From Monarcha castaneiventris obscurior (Eukaryota; Chordata; Aves; Passeriformes; Monarchidae), in assembly GCA_026261815.1 (NCBI GenBank), contig JAMPIT010000230.1, positions 1,993,501-2,057,500 of the forward strand: 64,000 bases of DNA. The letters run 5' to 3'. A program made the position numbers and the translations under genes. Each line of letters opens with the position of its first letter. The first letter of the stretch is position 1. Below the pieces are notes generated by a model that saw only the letters and a program-made list of their open reading frames with translations, was not told the origin of the DNA and did no database searches. Below are positions 47,601-61,900 of the stretch, one piece after another.

Positions 47601-49439
47601 GGTGCTCACTGTAACTTCAAGGCCCCTGAGCTGTGGAGGCATCAAACCAATGGGCCCTTTGGTCCGGCTGACCATGGCTCACAGCAACACAGACAGACCC
47701 CTGAGGTGGAAGTGCCAGATGAGATTCCTCATAGTGGTGTCTGCTTCTCTGTAAACACAGATGACAAAGACTATGAAGACAGGAGGAGATGAAGTCTGAA
47801 AATTCTACTTTCCAGGGTTTTGAAGCGGGTAAAGGTGATTCCCACCATGTTTCCTGACGCTCCAGAAAAAAAAAAAATCCCAGCATTTTCAGACCAGCTC
47901 TGCCTGTGCTACTCACCCACCCAGACCTCCAGCTGATATCAGCTGCAGTGACATTGACGACACTGTCAGTGCAGTATTTTCTGAAAAAACAAAATTGCCT
48001 GAAAGAAAACTATTACCAGAAAAAAGGGAAAACTGGAGAAAGTTATTCTGCCAAGTGGTAGAATTTGTGTTTATATTTCTGTCAGCTCTGGCTTCCCTAC
48101 AAGAATCTTGCCCTGACATGATCAATCAGAGAAGAGGAATTTTCTTTGCTTGGCCTTCATTTATTTTACCATTTAATGCTGAGTCTGTTTAGTCAGGAAG
48201 GACTTGCTTCCAGACTGCACAGTCAATGAACGATTCATCTTGTCCAAGAGCAAATTAAGCAGAGTGAATAATTAAATGGAAGCGCTCAACCAATATTTCT
48301 CAGAGCTCTCTTAAACAATTCCCCACAGTCTCCTTGCATCCTCGCCCCCAGACGGCTTCAACCCCTCTATTCAGCAGCACCATGTCCAGCATCCAGGCCA
48401 GCCCATGCCAGCACTGGCCAAAGGTTATTTCCATCTGGGTGGTCACTGGGGAAGGCTTGGTGGTCTCGCTCCTGTTCCTACGGGAAAATCTTCTGGACCA
48501 CAAACCTCCCTCTCTATTCAGCCAGGATTAATAAGGCCTCCTTGCTGGGAATGGGGTTGGGATTGATTGGGCAGAGTGAATAAGGCTGCCAGAGGAGATG
48601 GCTCTTCTGGGAGAGAGGGCTCCTCGCGGCAGCGCTGCCCTTCAGTGACCCGCAGGGCTGTCGGTCTGGCAGGCTTCCCACATGAGCAGGAAGGGGAATG
48701 CTAAATGAGGGTTTCAAGCCAACTGATTGCATCAGGAGGCTTCAGACAAGGATGCTCAGGCCTTTCCAGGTGAGCGCGGGGAGGGATGGGTTGTGCTGTG
48801 CAGGCTGGGATGTGCAGAGGGTGTTGGTGTTCGCTGAGGACAGGCTGAGCATCAATGGGAATCTGAGCTCTCCAAGTGAAATTTCCTTATGGGATTCGCA
48901 GGCTAAACAAGCAGCAGAGGTTTCTGCAAACACAAAGAGCCACCTCCCCCCTCACCATTTCCTTCAAACCACCTGTCTTGGCAGGCACGATGAGTTTAAT
49001 TAAAAAGTCCTCAGTCAAAGAACTCCCAACTGCGGTTACCACGGAGTCAGCAAAAGCCAAAGACCGAACTGGAGTCTGAGATGAAAAGAGCTGTGGCCAC
49101 CTGGCTTCTGACATCACCTGGCTCCTGAGGCCACCACCATGGAGGCCTAGGGCAGAACACAAGGAGGTGGTTGCTTGGTGACCTTGAAGGTATTTTGAGA
49201 GTTGAAGGGAACCCTGACAGTGATTGTTGATTTAGTTTTAGGAAGATTTTGGAAATTAAAGACAGAGGGTAAAAGATGAAAGAGAGGAGGACTTCCTTGC
49301 TAATAACCCAACACATGCCCTGCTTCTGTGCTAAACTGTTGCTAGAGTGGGTTGGGAATTTTTTGGGCAAATGTATTTTCAGCAGAAAATAAAGATGGTC
49401 AAAAAGCACTTTTCATGAGATTTAGAAACATGTACCCAT
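47601..49439. other. Unique non-coding sequence, no gene recognised
   Basis: It contains a 12-base A run near 47.87 kb. Near 48.77 kb there is a good-looking splice-donor sequence (CAGGTGAGCG) without a recognisable exon before it. No named repeat was seen. Confidence 0.5.
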
Positions 49440-49510
49440 TGAATCATTTAGGTTGGAAAAGACCTTTAAGAACATTGAGTCCAACTTCAAATTTAGCCAG
49501 TCTGGGAAAT
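49440..49510 (-). mobile_element. CR1 LINE 3'-end fragment
   Basis: The plus strand reads GAATCATTTAGGTTGGAAAA followed by GACCTTTAAGAACATTGAGT and CCAACTT, the reverse complement of the CR1 3' end and the same subfamily type as at 3.83 kb. Homology becomes uncertain after about 49510, although weak similarity may continue to about 49560. Confidence 0.85.
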
Positions 49511-52504
49511 TATTTTAGTGGCAGGCAGGAGCTTCCTCAGATCTGCACACCACTGACCAGGTTATAATTTTTCCAAAACTTCAGTGCTAAGGGACGTGGA
49601 AATCCCAGCATCAAGTCATGGTTTCAAAAGGATGTTTGAACACAAAATGGAGCACCTCCAGTAGGCAGTTTAAAAGGCAGAACCATCCAGGACAGCCAGA
49701 AGCCACCCTGGTCCTTTTGTCATTTGGGCTGGACGTATCAGCAACAGGGGATTGAGCTCCAGCATCCCAGATTGGGGCAGAAGCAACCTGTCTCTTGGTC
49801 TTGGCCAAGAGGATAATTTCATTTCCACTTTAAGGATGGAAGCTCTGGGCTTTGTCTCACTGAGGAATGGGGAACCTTTGGAAATCAAAAAAAGTTTTAA
49901 TGGGACCCAGAAACCTTTTCCTGCCAAGCCCAGATTTCCACCATGTTACAACAAGCACATCCGAGAATAGAAAAAGGGGGAAAATCTTGGTTTTCCCATA
50001 ATGCTGTTGCTGTCAGAGCGGCAATTTTTCACCACTGTGGATGCCACTATCACACAATTCCTGAGCTGAAAGGGGCCCAACAGAGTGAACAATATCCCAA
50101 TTGGGAAGATAAGAAGCTGCAAGACATCATCCAGAGAGATATAAATTTTAGTAATCTATTTGCTCTCTTGCCCATGGGGTCCTCGTAGTAAACAGGGAGT
50201 GCTGGGAAGCGGGTGAGTTCTGACACATCATTTCTCATTGTTCCCAAGGGATGGTGAGCAATCCTAGTGCTGGCAAGCCAGACAGGCAGTAAATGTTTCC
50301 TAGAATACAAACAGAGCGGGAGCCAGTACATAAAGGCTGCAGAATCACTGTCAAAATGTAATCAGATGAAAAAAGAAAGCAAAAGCAGAGACCACGACAT
50401 GGCTGTGACACCCCGGAGAAGGTGAGGGAGGAATGTAATGAGAGCCTGTGAAAAGGTGAAACTTGCTCCTGAAAGGATTTGAGGAACTTCTTTAAGAGGA
50501 ACATGCAGGGATGGGCAGGAGAACTTTCCAGGGGTCTGTGTCTGATGCAAATCAGGGGTGAATCTCTGCTAATGACTCAGTTTATTAAGTCTGAAGATGC
50601 TCTGGACCTTTGTGCCCTTTTGTTATGATCTCCTGCTTCCAGCTGAAGGTTAATCTTCCCAAAGCACCATTAAGAACCAGGGAGGTTAGAACTGGAATGG
50701 AGCCATATTCCAGCCTTGCTTCCAAGTTGGTGGACTTGAACATTTCCAAGTGCTGACAGCTTCTCATGGAAAGCACTCTGGAAGCTGGCAGCCCTGGAGC
50801 TGACCCCATGGTCACACCACAGTCCTGGGTCCCAGTCCCTGCCTGAGAAAAGCACTGACATCTCACCTCAGTGCCTGGGAGCATCTCAAGCCAGCTTCCA
50901 AATGTGCAGAGGGGGACTTTGGACAACTTGTGGAGACAGCGGGATGCCAGCAAGGACACTGACAGCCTGGACAACATCCTTCAAATGGGTTAAAAAATCA
51001 GTATATCCCTGCTAAGAGAGAGGTCAGAAGCCACCAGCCTGTGGGGTTCAAGGTGGCAGATGAATCCAGAGTGTGCAGAGGGATGAAAGTGAGAGGAAAG
51101 GAGGTACCTGGAGCTGTCGGCCTGCACCCACTCAGCTGGGCCTGTGCTGCTCAGCTCTTTTGCTGCCCTGCTTCCCTTCTGCCCAGCCCATCCCCTGCAG
51201 TTCTGCTTCCCTGCCCCGAGCACAGCTCCAAACAGGCATCTGCCAAGTGCAGTTTGCATCTTGATTGACTTTTGCCCGAGCTTGAGATGGGGAAACTTGT
51301 TCTCCAGCCCTCTGCTTTGCCTTTCTGCTTCCCCGTGGCAGTCAGCAGCACCACGTTGTGCTGTGACCTTCTGAGGGACAAGCCAGGAAATATCTTCCTG
51401 GCTCAAATAACGAATCTAAAAATCAATTTGTGGAGAGGTTGGAAAGCAATGAGCATACAAATTAACCAGTGTATGAGTAATACATTTGCATCTTGTGGAT
51501 CCAGTTAACTTCAGAGCAGGCAAAATTTATGACCTACTGAACTCAAAGTATGAGGCTTAAAGAAATTACTGGGAGGAGAATTATTGGGTTGGATACTAGA
51601 TATCATTCCAGCTTTCATTAACATTTTCATGTGTTCTTGAAGGTTTCTCCAGAGCAGTACCCATTACTGAGTTTGGAAAAAAAAATCAGCCACTGAGATC
51701 ACTTGAAAAACACTTTGCCTCCTCCCTCTCATTTCCCCAAGTTGCATTTTTATTCTCCACAGAAACCCCATGGTCAGACAAATTACTTTACAAGTGAGAT
51801 TCTGATAACAGAAATCATGTTATAAGCCAAATGCTGATGATGTGCAGATACGATGTCAGGGGAAAAAATCTTTTGTGGGTGTGCGTGCATGCATTTAGAG
51901 AGATGGTTTTACTTTATGGGTGCATTTATGGCACTTTATGACACTTTCTCTACAGCTGTGCTGACATAGAGCCCAGGCAGGGCTCTGGGCTGGTTCAGCC
52001 TGACTATTGAGCTAATCTGAGTGGTTCTGTGAAAGGAGGGAAGTCACAGGAAGCCATCAGGTCTCCAAGGTTTGGGCTTGTTTGAGGTTTCACAGACCAT
52101 CGACAAACCCCTGTGAATCATTTTTATGATCCTGTCACTTGAGAATAGACACCTGTGGACACCAGCTCCATGGGTCAAAGAGTCTTATTGATGTCCAGGC
52201 CACAGGGGAATGGCCAAGTCACACCAAGTGTCAGGTATCTGGACTGCCCACCTCTCCTTCTCCTGGGGCTGCTCTCATTGAGACAGTGAAGGACCAGCTC
52301 CCTTTCTCAGCACCTCTGCATACAGTCCCAGCCTTTGAGGTGCCTCAGGGAGGAGGAGATGGGAAAGGACACTTCTCTGTTCACTTTAATTCTGTGATAA
52401 ATTAGCTGCTCTCCCCATGACAGCTGTTCCTGCTCCAGGAGGTGCAAAGTGGGGGAAGAAGCAGCTTGAGGCAGGTGTGCATCTCCTGCTGGCTGTCCAC
52501 AGCT

Positions 52505-52600
52505 CTGCACCCCAGCCTGGAGGGTCCTGCACACCCCTGCACCCCAGCCTGGAGGGTCCTGCTCACCCCTGCACCCCGGCCTGGAGGGTCCTGCACAGCC
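52505..52600. repeat. 32-base minisatellite, three copies
   Basis: Units start at 52505, 52537 and 52569, each CTGCACCCCAGCCTGGAGGG followed by TCCTGCACACCC or a one- to two-base variant. The high identity indicates recent expansion. Open frames cross it on both strands, but 32 is not a multiple of three, so each unit changes frame. Confidence 0.95.
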
Positions 52601-55030
52601 CCAGGTGATGCTGAGCCAGGGATAACTGCAGGTGGGATGGGTTCAGGACACACGGCCTGATCTTGGCCTGACTCTTGTGAAGTGCTGTCACAACACCCTC
52701 ACACCCAGGCTTTTCCTCTCTGGAGAGCACTGGAGATGAAGCTGTTGACACAGATTGTGTCTTGCATATTTTGGAAATGAGCTCAGACCTGTGCTACCCT
52801 GCCAGGGTGAAGGATGCTTTTCTCCTGCAAGTGCTGTAATTTCCCTCCTGCTTTCCCATTTGAAGTGGGTTTCCTCCACAGTGGTGGCATCCAGAGTGCA
52901 GGGTAAGTGCAGTTGTGGTCCCCATATCATCCAGATGTGAGGACATTGCATCTCACCATCTGGGGAAGGGGACATGCCACCCCTGCCTCCTCCCAGCCAC
53001 AGCTGGGGTGTGGATGGGGTGCAGAGAGGGACCAGGGCACTGGGAAGCAATGCCAGGCTGCACAGTGCTGTCTCTGATGGCTTTTCATCTGTCCTCAAGA
53101 GCAGGGAAAGTCATCAAAGGGAGAAAAGAAAGGGTTTTTAAATACAAAGCCAAACAAAAATAGGTCCCAAGTTGTAAAATTTGTATCTGAACTTCCTGGA
53201 AGCTTTGAGACTTTGGGTGGGGTTTTGTTATGCTGCTGCAGAGAAAATGCCATATGTAAATCTCCTACAACATGAAAGATCACGTTCCCTTGTGATCCAA
53301 ATAGACAGGGACATATTACTGGTGATGGTCCAAGCAGCTGCACCAGGGCAAGGATGCTTATGAAAGAGAGGATTGCTGGATTTACATAACCTTGCCTGAC
53401 TAACAGATTCCAGTCTTTAGAGTGAAGGGATTTTAGAATGCAAATTTGGAAGAAATACAAGGGAAAGAACCATGAGTTCCAGCAAAGGCCAAAAAAAAAA
53501 AAGGGTAGTGCTGCACACTGGCCACAATATGTGATAACACAGGAACACGATCAGTTCTTTGGAAATCCCCTTTCCATAGAATTTCAAAGGAACTGAAAGC
53601 GAGAGGGTGAAAACCTGGGAGTTTTTCCTCCTGTGGAAGATGTTGGTGCTGTGGGCTCAGAGCAGGGTCTTGGTAAGGGGTCTCCAAGCTCTGAAAGTGC
53701 CCAGCAGTGCCTGGGTGCCTGAGAAGCCTTTCTGGGCTTGCTTTGGTGGAGGCTGCTTCCCACCACGGCCATATTTCACATGGCCCTCTGCTCCTCCCTG
53801 CCAGCTCCCTGTGTCCGACACAGTTGTGGCCTTGGGAAGCTGAAGCCTTTGGTCACCAAGCAAATATATGGTACATATGTGAACTCAGAGATGAGAGGTG
53901 CCTTTCTGTAAGGAACAATGATGTCCCACCCTGGAAAAGCCACAAAGACATGAGGGACGTCTTTGGGGACAAGCTGCAAATGCACTTCAGCCACAACTCT
54001 GCTCCTTCTCATCTGACAGTGAGGGATGGCAGGAGCACATCTGCTCAGGTACAGCTCCTGCCTGGGCAGAAGGCACAGATTTCCCAGCACAGAAATCCAC
54101 CTGCGCTTTGTTTCTGGTGTGTTGGAGAGGAGAGGATGCGACATCCATCATTTTCATAAACAGCACTGCCACATGGAGTGCATTTGTGTGGCCACATCCT
54201 ATACACAGGATTACAGCTCAGCCAAGGAATTTCTTCCCTGTTGTGTCTCCGGGCATTTAGACTGGGAGGTCTTTTCAGAATAAATGATCTTGCCATTTGT
54301 TTTCCATCCATGCTGTGCCCAGCACTGTGGCACCAGGGCTGGAGGCAGCAGCCCTGCGTGGTTCCTGGTGCTGGGAAGAGTGAGGAGAGTCTCTGCAGCT
54401 GGTACCTGTCTTGCCCAAGGCAGAGGTCTCCCTGCCCAGCCTGCTCTGCCAAGGTGACACTGCCAGCTCCCTTATGGTGCTTTGTGTTTTAGCACCTATA
54501 GAAATCCATGTAAAAGTCTCTGAATAAGGCGATTTCCCACTATTCTTCATTTTTCCACCCTTTGATTTCAGCCTTTTCATCAATCTCCTGCTTCAAACAG
54601 TAGCCTGCAATGTTACAATAATGCAGGAGGGACTCCCAAGGGCTGATTTAGCTTTAAGTTCCCAGTCAATAAAAGGCATGGCTGCACATGCCAGCAAAAA
54701 TGTCCCAGTATAAAAAGCTGGGGATGGCTGTCTTCTCCCAAATCATGCTGTTCCTGCCCTTCCATTTGCCCTTCCCTGGTTCCAGCTGTGAAAGCTCTCT
54801 CTCTCACCCATGTCAGGCGTAGTGAAAGCACCTTTGCCCGAGGTGTGAGCCCCTGAAGTTGATCAGCAGGTATTCATGTGCTGACAGAGCTATGGAGAGC
54901 AGGGATCACGGGATCACAGTTCATGTGATAACACGTGCAACACAGCCTATTTTTTATCAATTTTCTCTCTGCATTTTTTGCTCTCCCAGTGAAGAGTTGT
55001 GAACGTTGTTCTGTAAATTAAATGAAAGGA

Positions 55031-55048
55031 TTTTTTTTTTTTTTTTTT
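55031..55048. repeat. Poly-T run
   Basis: Eighteen consecutive T. No retroelement body was seen next to it. Confidence 0.85.
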
Positions 55049-58000
55049 GTTAATAACGGGAAATTTAAAGTAGAACTAATGCTAATTTTCCCAAATGAGG
55101 CAAGGAAAAGGATTCTTCTGAGCCAGCTCTACATTAACTCTTCCATCCTGCGACCCAGAACAATCCTCAGTTGTCCTTGAAGGGAGCTACAGTTTGAGCA
55201 GAGCTCACAGCCTGTAACAAGCACATTTATGATGCAACCACTGGAGGAAAGCAAAACCCCTGGATGCATCAGAGTTGCATGTATCATGTGCTGGTCTGCA
55301 TTCCACACTATGTGTAGCTCAGCATTTTCTACCTGCTCATCCCTGACCACTGCTACTCACAGCATCATTCCTAACTGTGGCAAAATTAGCACTTTGTGGG
55401 AGCTTTAAGTGAGGTCTGCTGAGCTCCTGGGACAGCCTCAGGTGTTCAGTATCCACAGGGAGTGCAGAGGACCATCTTCTGGAGGATTCAGCTCTCAGGA
55501 AACGACACAAGGATGTGGGGATGCAGTTAAGGGAAGCTCAGCACTGGTTTGTGCTCTCCCTGATAAAGCACACAGCAGAGACAGAAGTGATAGACAGGTT
55601 TTTCTCACACCATCTGATACCACTGGGAAAAACAGGTCAGTTTGTGGGCACAAGTCTTCAGTGAAATCTCCTTCTACCAAATAGTTGAAGGAAATTAAAT
55701 AACACACTCACAAGTGGTGTTTTGTGGTTTACAGCTCCAGTGATCGATGCTTTAAAGGACCCTTTCTCCCCCTGCTCCCTGAGGACTCACCGTTTATAGA
55801 TTTTGGGAGCACTTGAGATCTATTAAACTTAATGGGCCTTTTCTTGAGAAGGTTGTACAGAGCAAACTGCTCTACACTCACATTTTCAATTAGAGCACAC
55901 AACAGCCCCTGGGTGCTGGAGATGAGGAATGGGAGCAGTTGCTCCATCACTCTCCTGTTAGATGGCACTTCTGGCACTCAGTCTGCCAGCATTTGTTGCC
56001 TATGAATTATGGTTTCTCTAGCATCTTAAATCCTTAGGCTTTTTGAAAGTTTTCTGGAGGTGTATTTCCTTTCTACTCATAAAACACTGCATCGGGGCTC
56101 CTGTCTGCACTGCTAGAGAGGGAGGGAGGGTTGCCAGGAGTCCTGGGTGGCAGCAGGGCCAGTGGTTCCAACCATGTGTGATGCCTCCTTAGTCCTGGCC
56201 TGCAAGTCACCACAAAAAATGGAGTATTCTCTCAGGAGGTCCCAGAGTGAGGGGGTTTTGAATCTGTTATTGCAGCACTGCTTTCTTGCACAGCCCTAAT
56301 TCAGAGCAACTGCTCTGGTTCTTAGGGAGATGCCACCCAAATGGGTGAAAAACCTCCTTAGAGTCCTGTCCCCAGCAGGAGGGGGTGACATACAGGAGCC
56401 AGAGCGCTGGATGCCTGCAGAAGCTTGTAAACACTTTAAAGCCTATTTGTGTTTCACTCTGAAGTTTATTTGCCTGCTGTAAAAGTGATAACAAGACAGT
56501 AGCTTGAAAACAATTATTCACCCATATTTTTACAGAAGAAGCACCTGAACTCTGCTCTGGTGAGTTCTACACAGCCACAGCTGTCGGCAACCCTTGCAAC
56601 ATGCCCAGCTTGAGCAGATAAGGTGGACACAAGGAAGAGAAATGGGCAGGAAAAGTTGGAAGATGGAGTCGGGGTGAGGATGGGAACTGATGTTTAGCCT
56701 GATTAAGGCTGATTAGGAAGGACTCTGAGAATGGGCAGGTTTAAGTGATAAGTTTTGAGAGCTGTTGCCAGAAGATGTGGGGAAAGTGATTTTGGATTTG
56801 TGACCCTCTTCCAGCAAGGGAGAGGTGCCTGATGCTGCATTTTGTGAGCAGGTGAGAGAGGGACTGAACTCCAGAGCAGAGAGGACAAGGGGAAAAAAGC
56901 CACAGGGCTCTGGTCTGTGAGTGGAGCTCTCCAGGGGCAATTACTGGAAAAGAGAACTGAAAGAGTGCAAATGTCAGATGAAGTCTGCTCTCATTTCTGA
57001 CAGACTGGTGCAGTTTGTGTCTGTGCCTTCTGCCACAGCCCACACTCCGCCTGCTTGCTCTCCAGAAGAGCTCTCTGGGCTTGCTGCAGGCTCACCTGTA
57101 GTGGGTCCAGCTGTGGATGCCAAGGGCTTTGGCAGCTGCTGAGTTTAACTTGGCCACAAGAACCTCAAGGCCACCTCTTTGCTCATGAGAGCTCACTTTA
57201 TGTGACACAACTTTGCAAGGCAGCTGTGGGGCCAGCTCACCACAGGGCCCCAGAGGGGAGAGCTGAGGTCTTAAGTCATGGTTGTTGTAACCACAATATA
57301 CTTTTTCATGACTTAAAAATCACCCTACTGTGTTCCCTAGTGGAGAATTTTCTGGTGGATGCCAAACTATGAGAAAATGGGCACAGGGGAGCTGTTCTGA
57401 GTGCTGTGTTTGATGCTGGTAGCCCCAGGCATGTTGGACAGCCAGCCACAAGAGAAACCCCTCAGCCCTGAGTTTCATGGGGTCACGAGTTTGGGCACTC
57501 CACACCCAGTCAATATTAGCATAAGTCCTCAATTTCCTGATTCAGTGTCCTCCTGCCCTTCACTCTCTGCCCCATCTCACACCATCTAGGTCCAAACCTC
57601 CAAGCAGTGCTTGTTCTTGTTACTCACTGGCCCGTTTTGCAGTGAGAAAGCAAAGTAATTCCTGACACATGCCCATATTTCTCCACAGGGTCCCTGGGGA
57701 CTGCCCAGCTTGTCCATGAGAACAGAGGGTCAGCACCAGGCAGGTCTTTGCAACTCTGAGGGTCCAGAACATCTTCCCTGTGCCACCTGGCCAGAGACAC
57801 CCAATGGTTGGAGCTGTGCCCTGTAGAACTTCCAGGGAGCATTTCCCAGAGGTGCAGTGCAGACAGAAGCTGTGCCAGCCATGGAGCACACGACTTTTAT
57901 TTAATTGTTGCAGGAGTGGGATGGGTTGGAGGTAAAATCTGCCTTTTTTGTCTCTTTCCTCACTGGTGGTTGCACCGATGCTGTTCAGGTGCCTGTGGCA

Positions 58001-61000
58001 ATGAGGGCAAGTGGTGTTTGGGGAGCTGCAGAGCCTCTTCTGCTGCCAGTATCACCTGAAGGTGCTGAATCCCAGCCTGGCCAGGCTCCTTGGGAAATTC
58101 CTGGGGAAGCTCCAGGCCTGAGAGTCTCCAAGAAGCTGACACATTTGGCAGCCCTGAGGAAGGAAAGCTTTGTGTCCCCTGGAAGGCCCTGGCTGGGAAT
58201 CCTGCTGGTGACTCGGTGCTGTGGGAGGGGGAGTGTTGTTCCAGTCTCCAGAGACTCCCTCCAGCAAAATCCCAGTGATGACAGGCTCAGAGAGAGCTGC
58301 TGCACCAAGGATGTGTAGAGAGGCAGGAAACCTTCCTGCCCAGGACTTCTCATCCTCTCTAATTCCCCTCCACCAAGGCCACCAGCACCAAGGCTGAAGG
58401 CTTCCTACAGCTGCCTCAGGCTGGAGAGTTTCACACTTATGGCTCCAAAGAGGGAGCACAGGTCCTTGATAAACTTCAGACCAGGGCACTCTGCAGCCTG
58501 TCCTGGTGATGGAAGTGGTTGTGTACTCAGGGGGGCTAGGAAGGGAAGGGCCATCCATCAGGAAGGCAATGGTCAGGGGAGAGTAATTCTTTGTCACCAA
58601 AAAACGTCCTGAAAAACTTCATCTCTTTTGCTCAGTTCTGTTTTGCTGAATTTTGCTGTTTTGATCCACAGCTGCTGCAGACCCAGGCCTTGTGGTGGCT
58701 TTGAAGATGGGTGTCAGCTCTGAAGGGTGTTTGAGGCACATCCAGAGGTGCTGAGCTTCGCAGCAGGATTTCACCACACATTTGCACAGGGCTGGAAGGT
58801 TTGGGAGGAAAAGTGCTCCCAGTCTCTCTTGCAGACTCCTTAAGCAGCAGCACAACAGCTTGAAGGCATTGCCACATGGTTTTACTTGGCTGGTATTAAA
58901 ATACACACGGGAAGGGTTTTTTTGCCTGAGAACATGCATGGATTTTATGCAGATGGGGTGGCAACATGAGAGCCCCAAACACTGAAGGGCAGGAGGGGGG
59001 TTGTGCTTCCTTTAGCCTGGCTCTAAGCTGATCTACAGCTGTAGGAAGGCAGTGCTGTAGGAAGGGCCTTTGCCCCTCACACACCGAGTCCAGTGGATGA
59101 GGAGGGTGTCAACATTTTGGGAGAGTCTGATGAGGGTCCTGCCTTGGGGACCCTCTAATGAAACCTGCAAGAAAAGCAAATGTTTGACCTTAGCACCCAG
59201 GGCTTGAATGAGAAAAGTGATCTCAGTCAAGGAGTGCTGCACCCGCAGGGAGGCCAGGATGTCTGCTTGCAGTTCGGTATTTTTATTTCCCTGGTCCATC
59301 AGTCACCAGCTGGAGCCACCCAGACCCAGGTCAGAACAGCCCAGGTCCCTCTCTGGGAGCTGGCAGAGCCCACACGGTGGCACTGCGACCCAGCGTCCTG
59401 GGCTGCCACTATTGTTCTCTGCGGGGACAGGTCGTGACCAGCAGCCGCAGGGTGCTGGGAGGTACAAATCCGGCAGCAGGGCTTGTGTGGGACAGTTCAC
59501 CCTGTCTGCATGAGCCTTGAGATGTGCTGGACAGTGTGCCAGGGAGCAGGAATCCCAGCTCCACCTTTCACCAAGGCACCAGCCGTCTCCAGGGCTTGGA
59601 TTTGTCTTCACCAGCGCTGCCAGCAAGAGCCACATCTTCCTCATGCTGCAGGTGACACTGGGCACATGCTGGACTCAGCAGCTGACCAGGGCGTGCCCAC
59701 TGCTCCTTTTGCTGCTGCTAAAAGATTTGAGTCTTAAGGAGGATGAAGATCCTGTCTCCTCCTCTTAACCAAAAGGCCAAGCATGGATAGGGGTGAGGGT
59801 CTGTGGGTGACCTTGGCAGCTGCCACCAAACAGCCCCATCCTTCATCCACGTGTCTACCCTGGGGTCTGTGGCCTAACTCTTCCGTCATGTGCAGGAGGA
59901 ATGAGACCAAACTCGATGATCCCATGAGCCACTGTGTCAAAGCTGTGTCTGGCCCAGGGCTCAGTCTCAGCCAGATGTCCTCACACACCATGTACATGCT
60001 GCCAGCTGATTTTTCAGATAAAGTCAGCAGCGTTTCTGAAAAACCATTCACCCTGGAAGGAGCCAGCTGGGGTTAGGCATCCCTAGACTGCAGCCCCTTC
60101 CCTGGAGAGGAGCTTGGTGGGGCTCCCCATCCTTCTCTGCCGATGGAGCAGATCCCTGGTTCTTGTCTTGCTCTCAGCCACTCAGAAGCAGCACCAAAAC
60201 AGCTCTCAGTGTCCTGGGGAGGGGGTGACTGATGCATCACCTGCAGCCAGAGCTGGGCACCTTTTGTGACTTCTGCCAGCAAACAGGACCACAGATCATT
60301 CTGGATGAATGGAGCCCTAAGTAGTTACAATTCATATGAATTAATCAAGCTGCTCCCCATCACGTACATGATTTAAGTCACTAAAACTCTCCTACTGGCA
60401 TCACTCGGTGCCAGGGTATTGGCAGGGCAGGGAGTCTGTTTATAGCAGAGCACAGCTCTCCCCTCCACCCTCGCACCCCAGCACGGCGTGGGGAGAGGGG
60501 TGATCAGTCAAGGTGCTGTCCCACTGCCTGCTCCTGCTGCCCCACTGTGCTCACCCTGCAGAGCCGGGAATAAGCTCCTCGTGGAAGCATTCCATTAGCA
60601 CTGTGTGCAGTAAAGCCCAGGGGAGGCTGATAAACAGGGATTGAGCTGCCCGCAAGGAAAAAACCCTACAAAAACATTCCCCCTGCTTCCCATCAAGCTG
60701 TCATAGGAAATGCTGTGGAATGGGCGGTGGAAAGCATAAAGAGTGGTGTGGGGGGTGTGGTTTACTTCTATCTATGCCTTGGGAGGAAGCAGACTGCAGG
60801 GGAAGATTTTCCCTTTGCCAGCAACTTCCTCTGGAATGAAGAGAGCTGCAGGGATGCTTCTACACAGAGGGGCAAAATAAACAGCAAGGATGAGCAGACC
60901 TATCCTTGCCCAAATCCCTTTTCCTCCTCTTCCCCTTTCCCAGGTTGAGTTAGCTCTGCTCCTAAGGGGAATGCTGTCTCTGCCAAGCACAGAATCCATC

Positions 61001-61664
61001 CCTGGATTCTCCCCCAGAGCCCACCTTGACAGGCTCTTCAAGCCCAGGTGAGCTGAAAGTCTGCCTGAGGCCAAGTTTGCAGGCTCAAACTCTGCCTGCA
61101 GTCCCAGAAAAGCAGAGCTGTGCCACTGTCCTCTCTTCCTGGGCAGCGTCAGCCCAGCTGCATTTCTTCCCATTTGCCTTGGGCTGACCTAGGTAAAGGT
61201 TGTTCAGCCAGGACAATCCAGGAGATATTGTTAAAGATGCACGCAGGTCTCAGGGGTGGGGAGCAGTGCCCTTCAGCAGAGGGTGTAACAAACTGCTGAA
61301 AAAGTGACAGCACTTTAATGCCTCCTAACTCTATGTGCCCAAAAATATCTGTCTGTTCCTTGCTGCTGAGCTCTAAGTCCTTGGGAAGAGCACTGCATTA
61401 ACATGGGGAGTTGTTTCATGTCCCCAAGATATTTCTGGTGCCTTTGCTTTGCTCTGCACAGTGCAGAATAAAATGTCAGTGTGGGAGACACTTCCTAATC
61501 CCCTGAGAAAGACCTTATCCTAGAACCTAATGGCAAAATCAGAGGAATTCCCAAGAATTCCCACTACCAAGAACCAGCCCGTTCATTCTGCAGGGGAAGT
61601 TGCACAGGATGCATCTATATGCAAGGCCCAAGATGTCCTTCAGGGTGACATGTGCTTTGCCACA

Positions 61665-61735
61665 AAAAGGCTTTAAATCTTTAATGGGAAAGTGCACTTT
61701 GTTCCTTTCTACGAACACAGTAAAAGGCTTTAAAT
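61665..61735. repeat. 14-base perfect direct repeat
   Basis: AAAAGGCTTTAAAT occurs at 61665-61678 and 61722-61735, 57 bases apart. The sequence between is otherwise unrelated. Confidence 0.7.
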
Positions 61736-61881
61736 AATAGCTGTTCATGTGGCCCTGAAAAAGGTTGCTGTGTGGCTGAACTCTATAAATCTGGACATTT
61801 GCTGAATTGATTTTGCCAAGAAACATACTAGAGCTGAAAAATGAGCTGGAGGGATAAGACAGTGGCTGCTTGCAGATGCCA

Positions 61882-61900
61882 TGCTGCTGCTGCTGCTGCT
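61882..61900. repeat. CTG triplet microsatellite
   Basis: Just over six uninterrupted TGC/CTG units preceded by A. This is a short triplet repeat outside any recognised coding sequence. Confidence 0.85.

Noticed and set aside
48755..48776. Strong splice-donor-like CAGGTGAGCG
   Set aside because: There is no upstream acceptor and coding frame that I can recognise. Isolated donor consensus sequences are common in vertebrate DNA.
61539..61826. 95-codon minus-strand frame with protein-like composition
   Set aside because: It contains an internal direct repeat and matches no known family. The length is within chance expectation.
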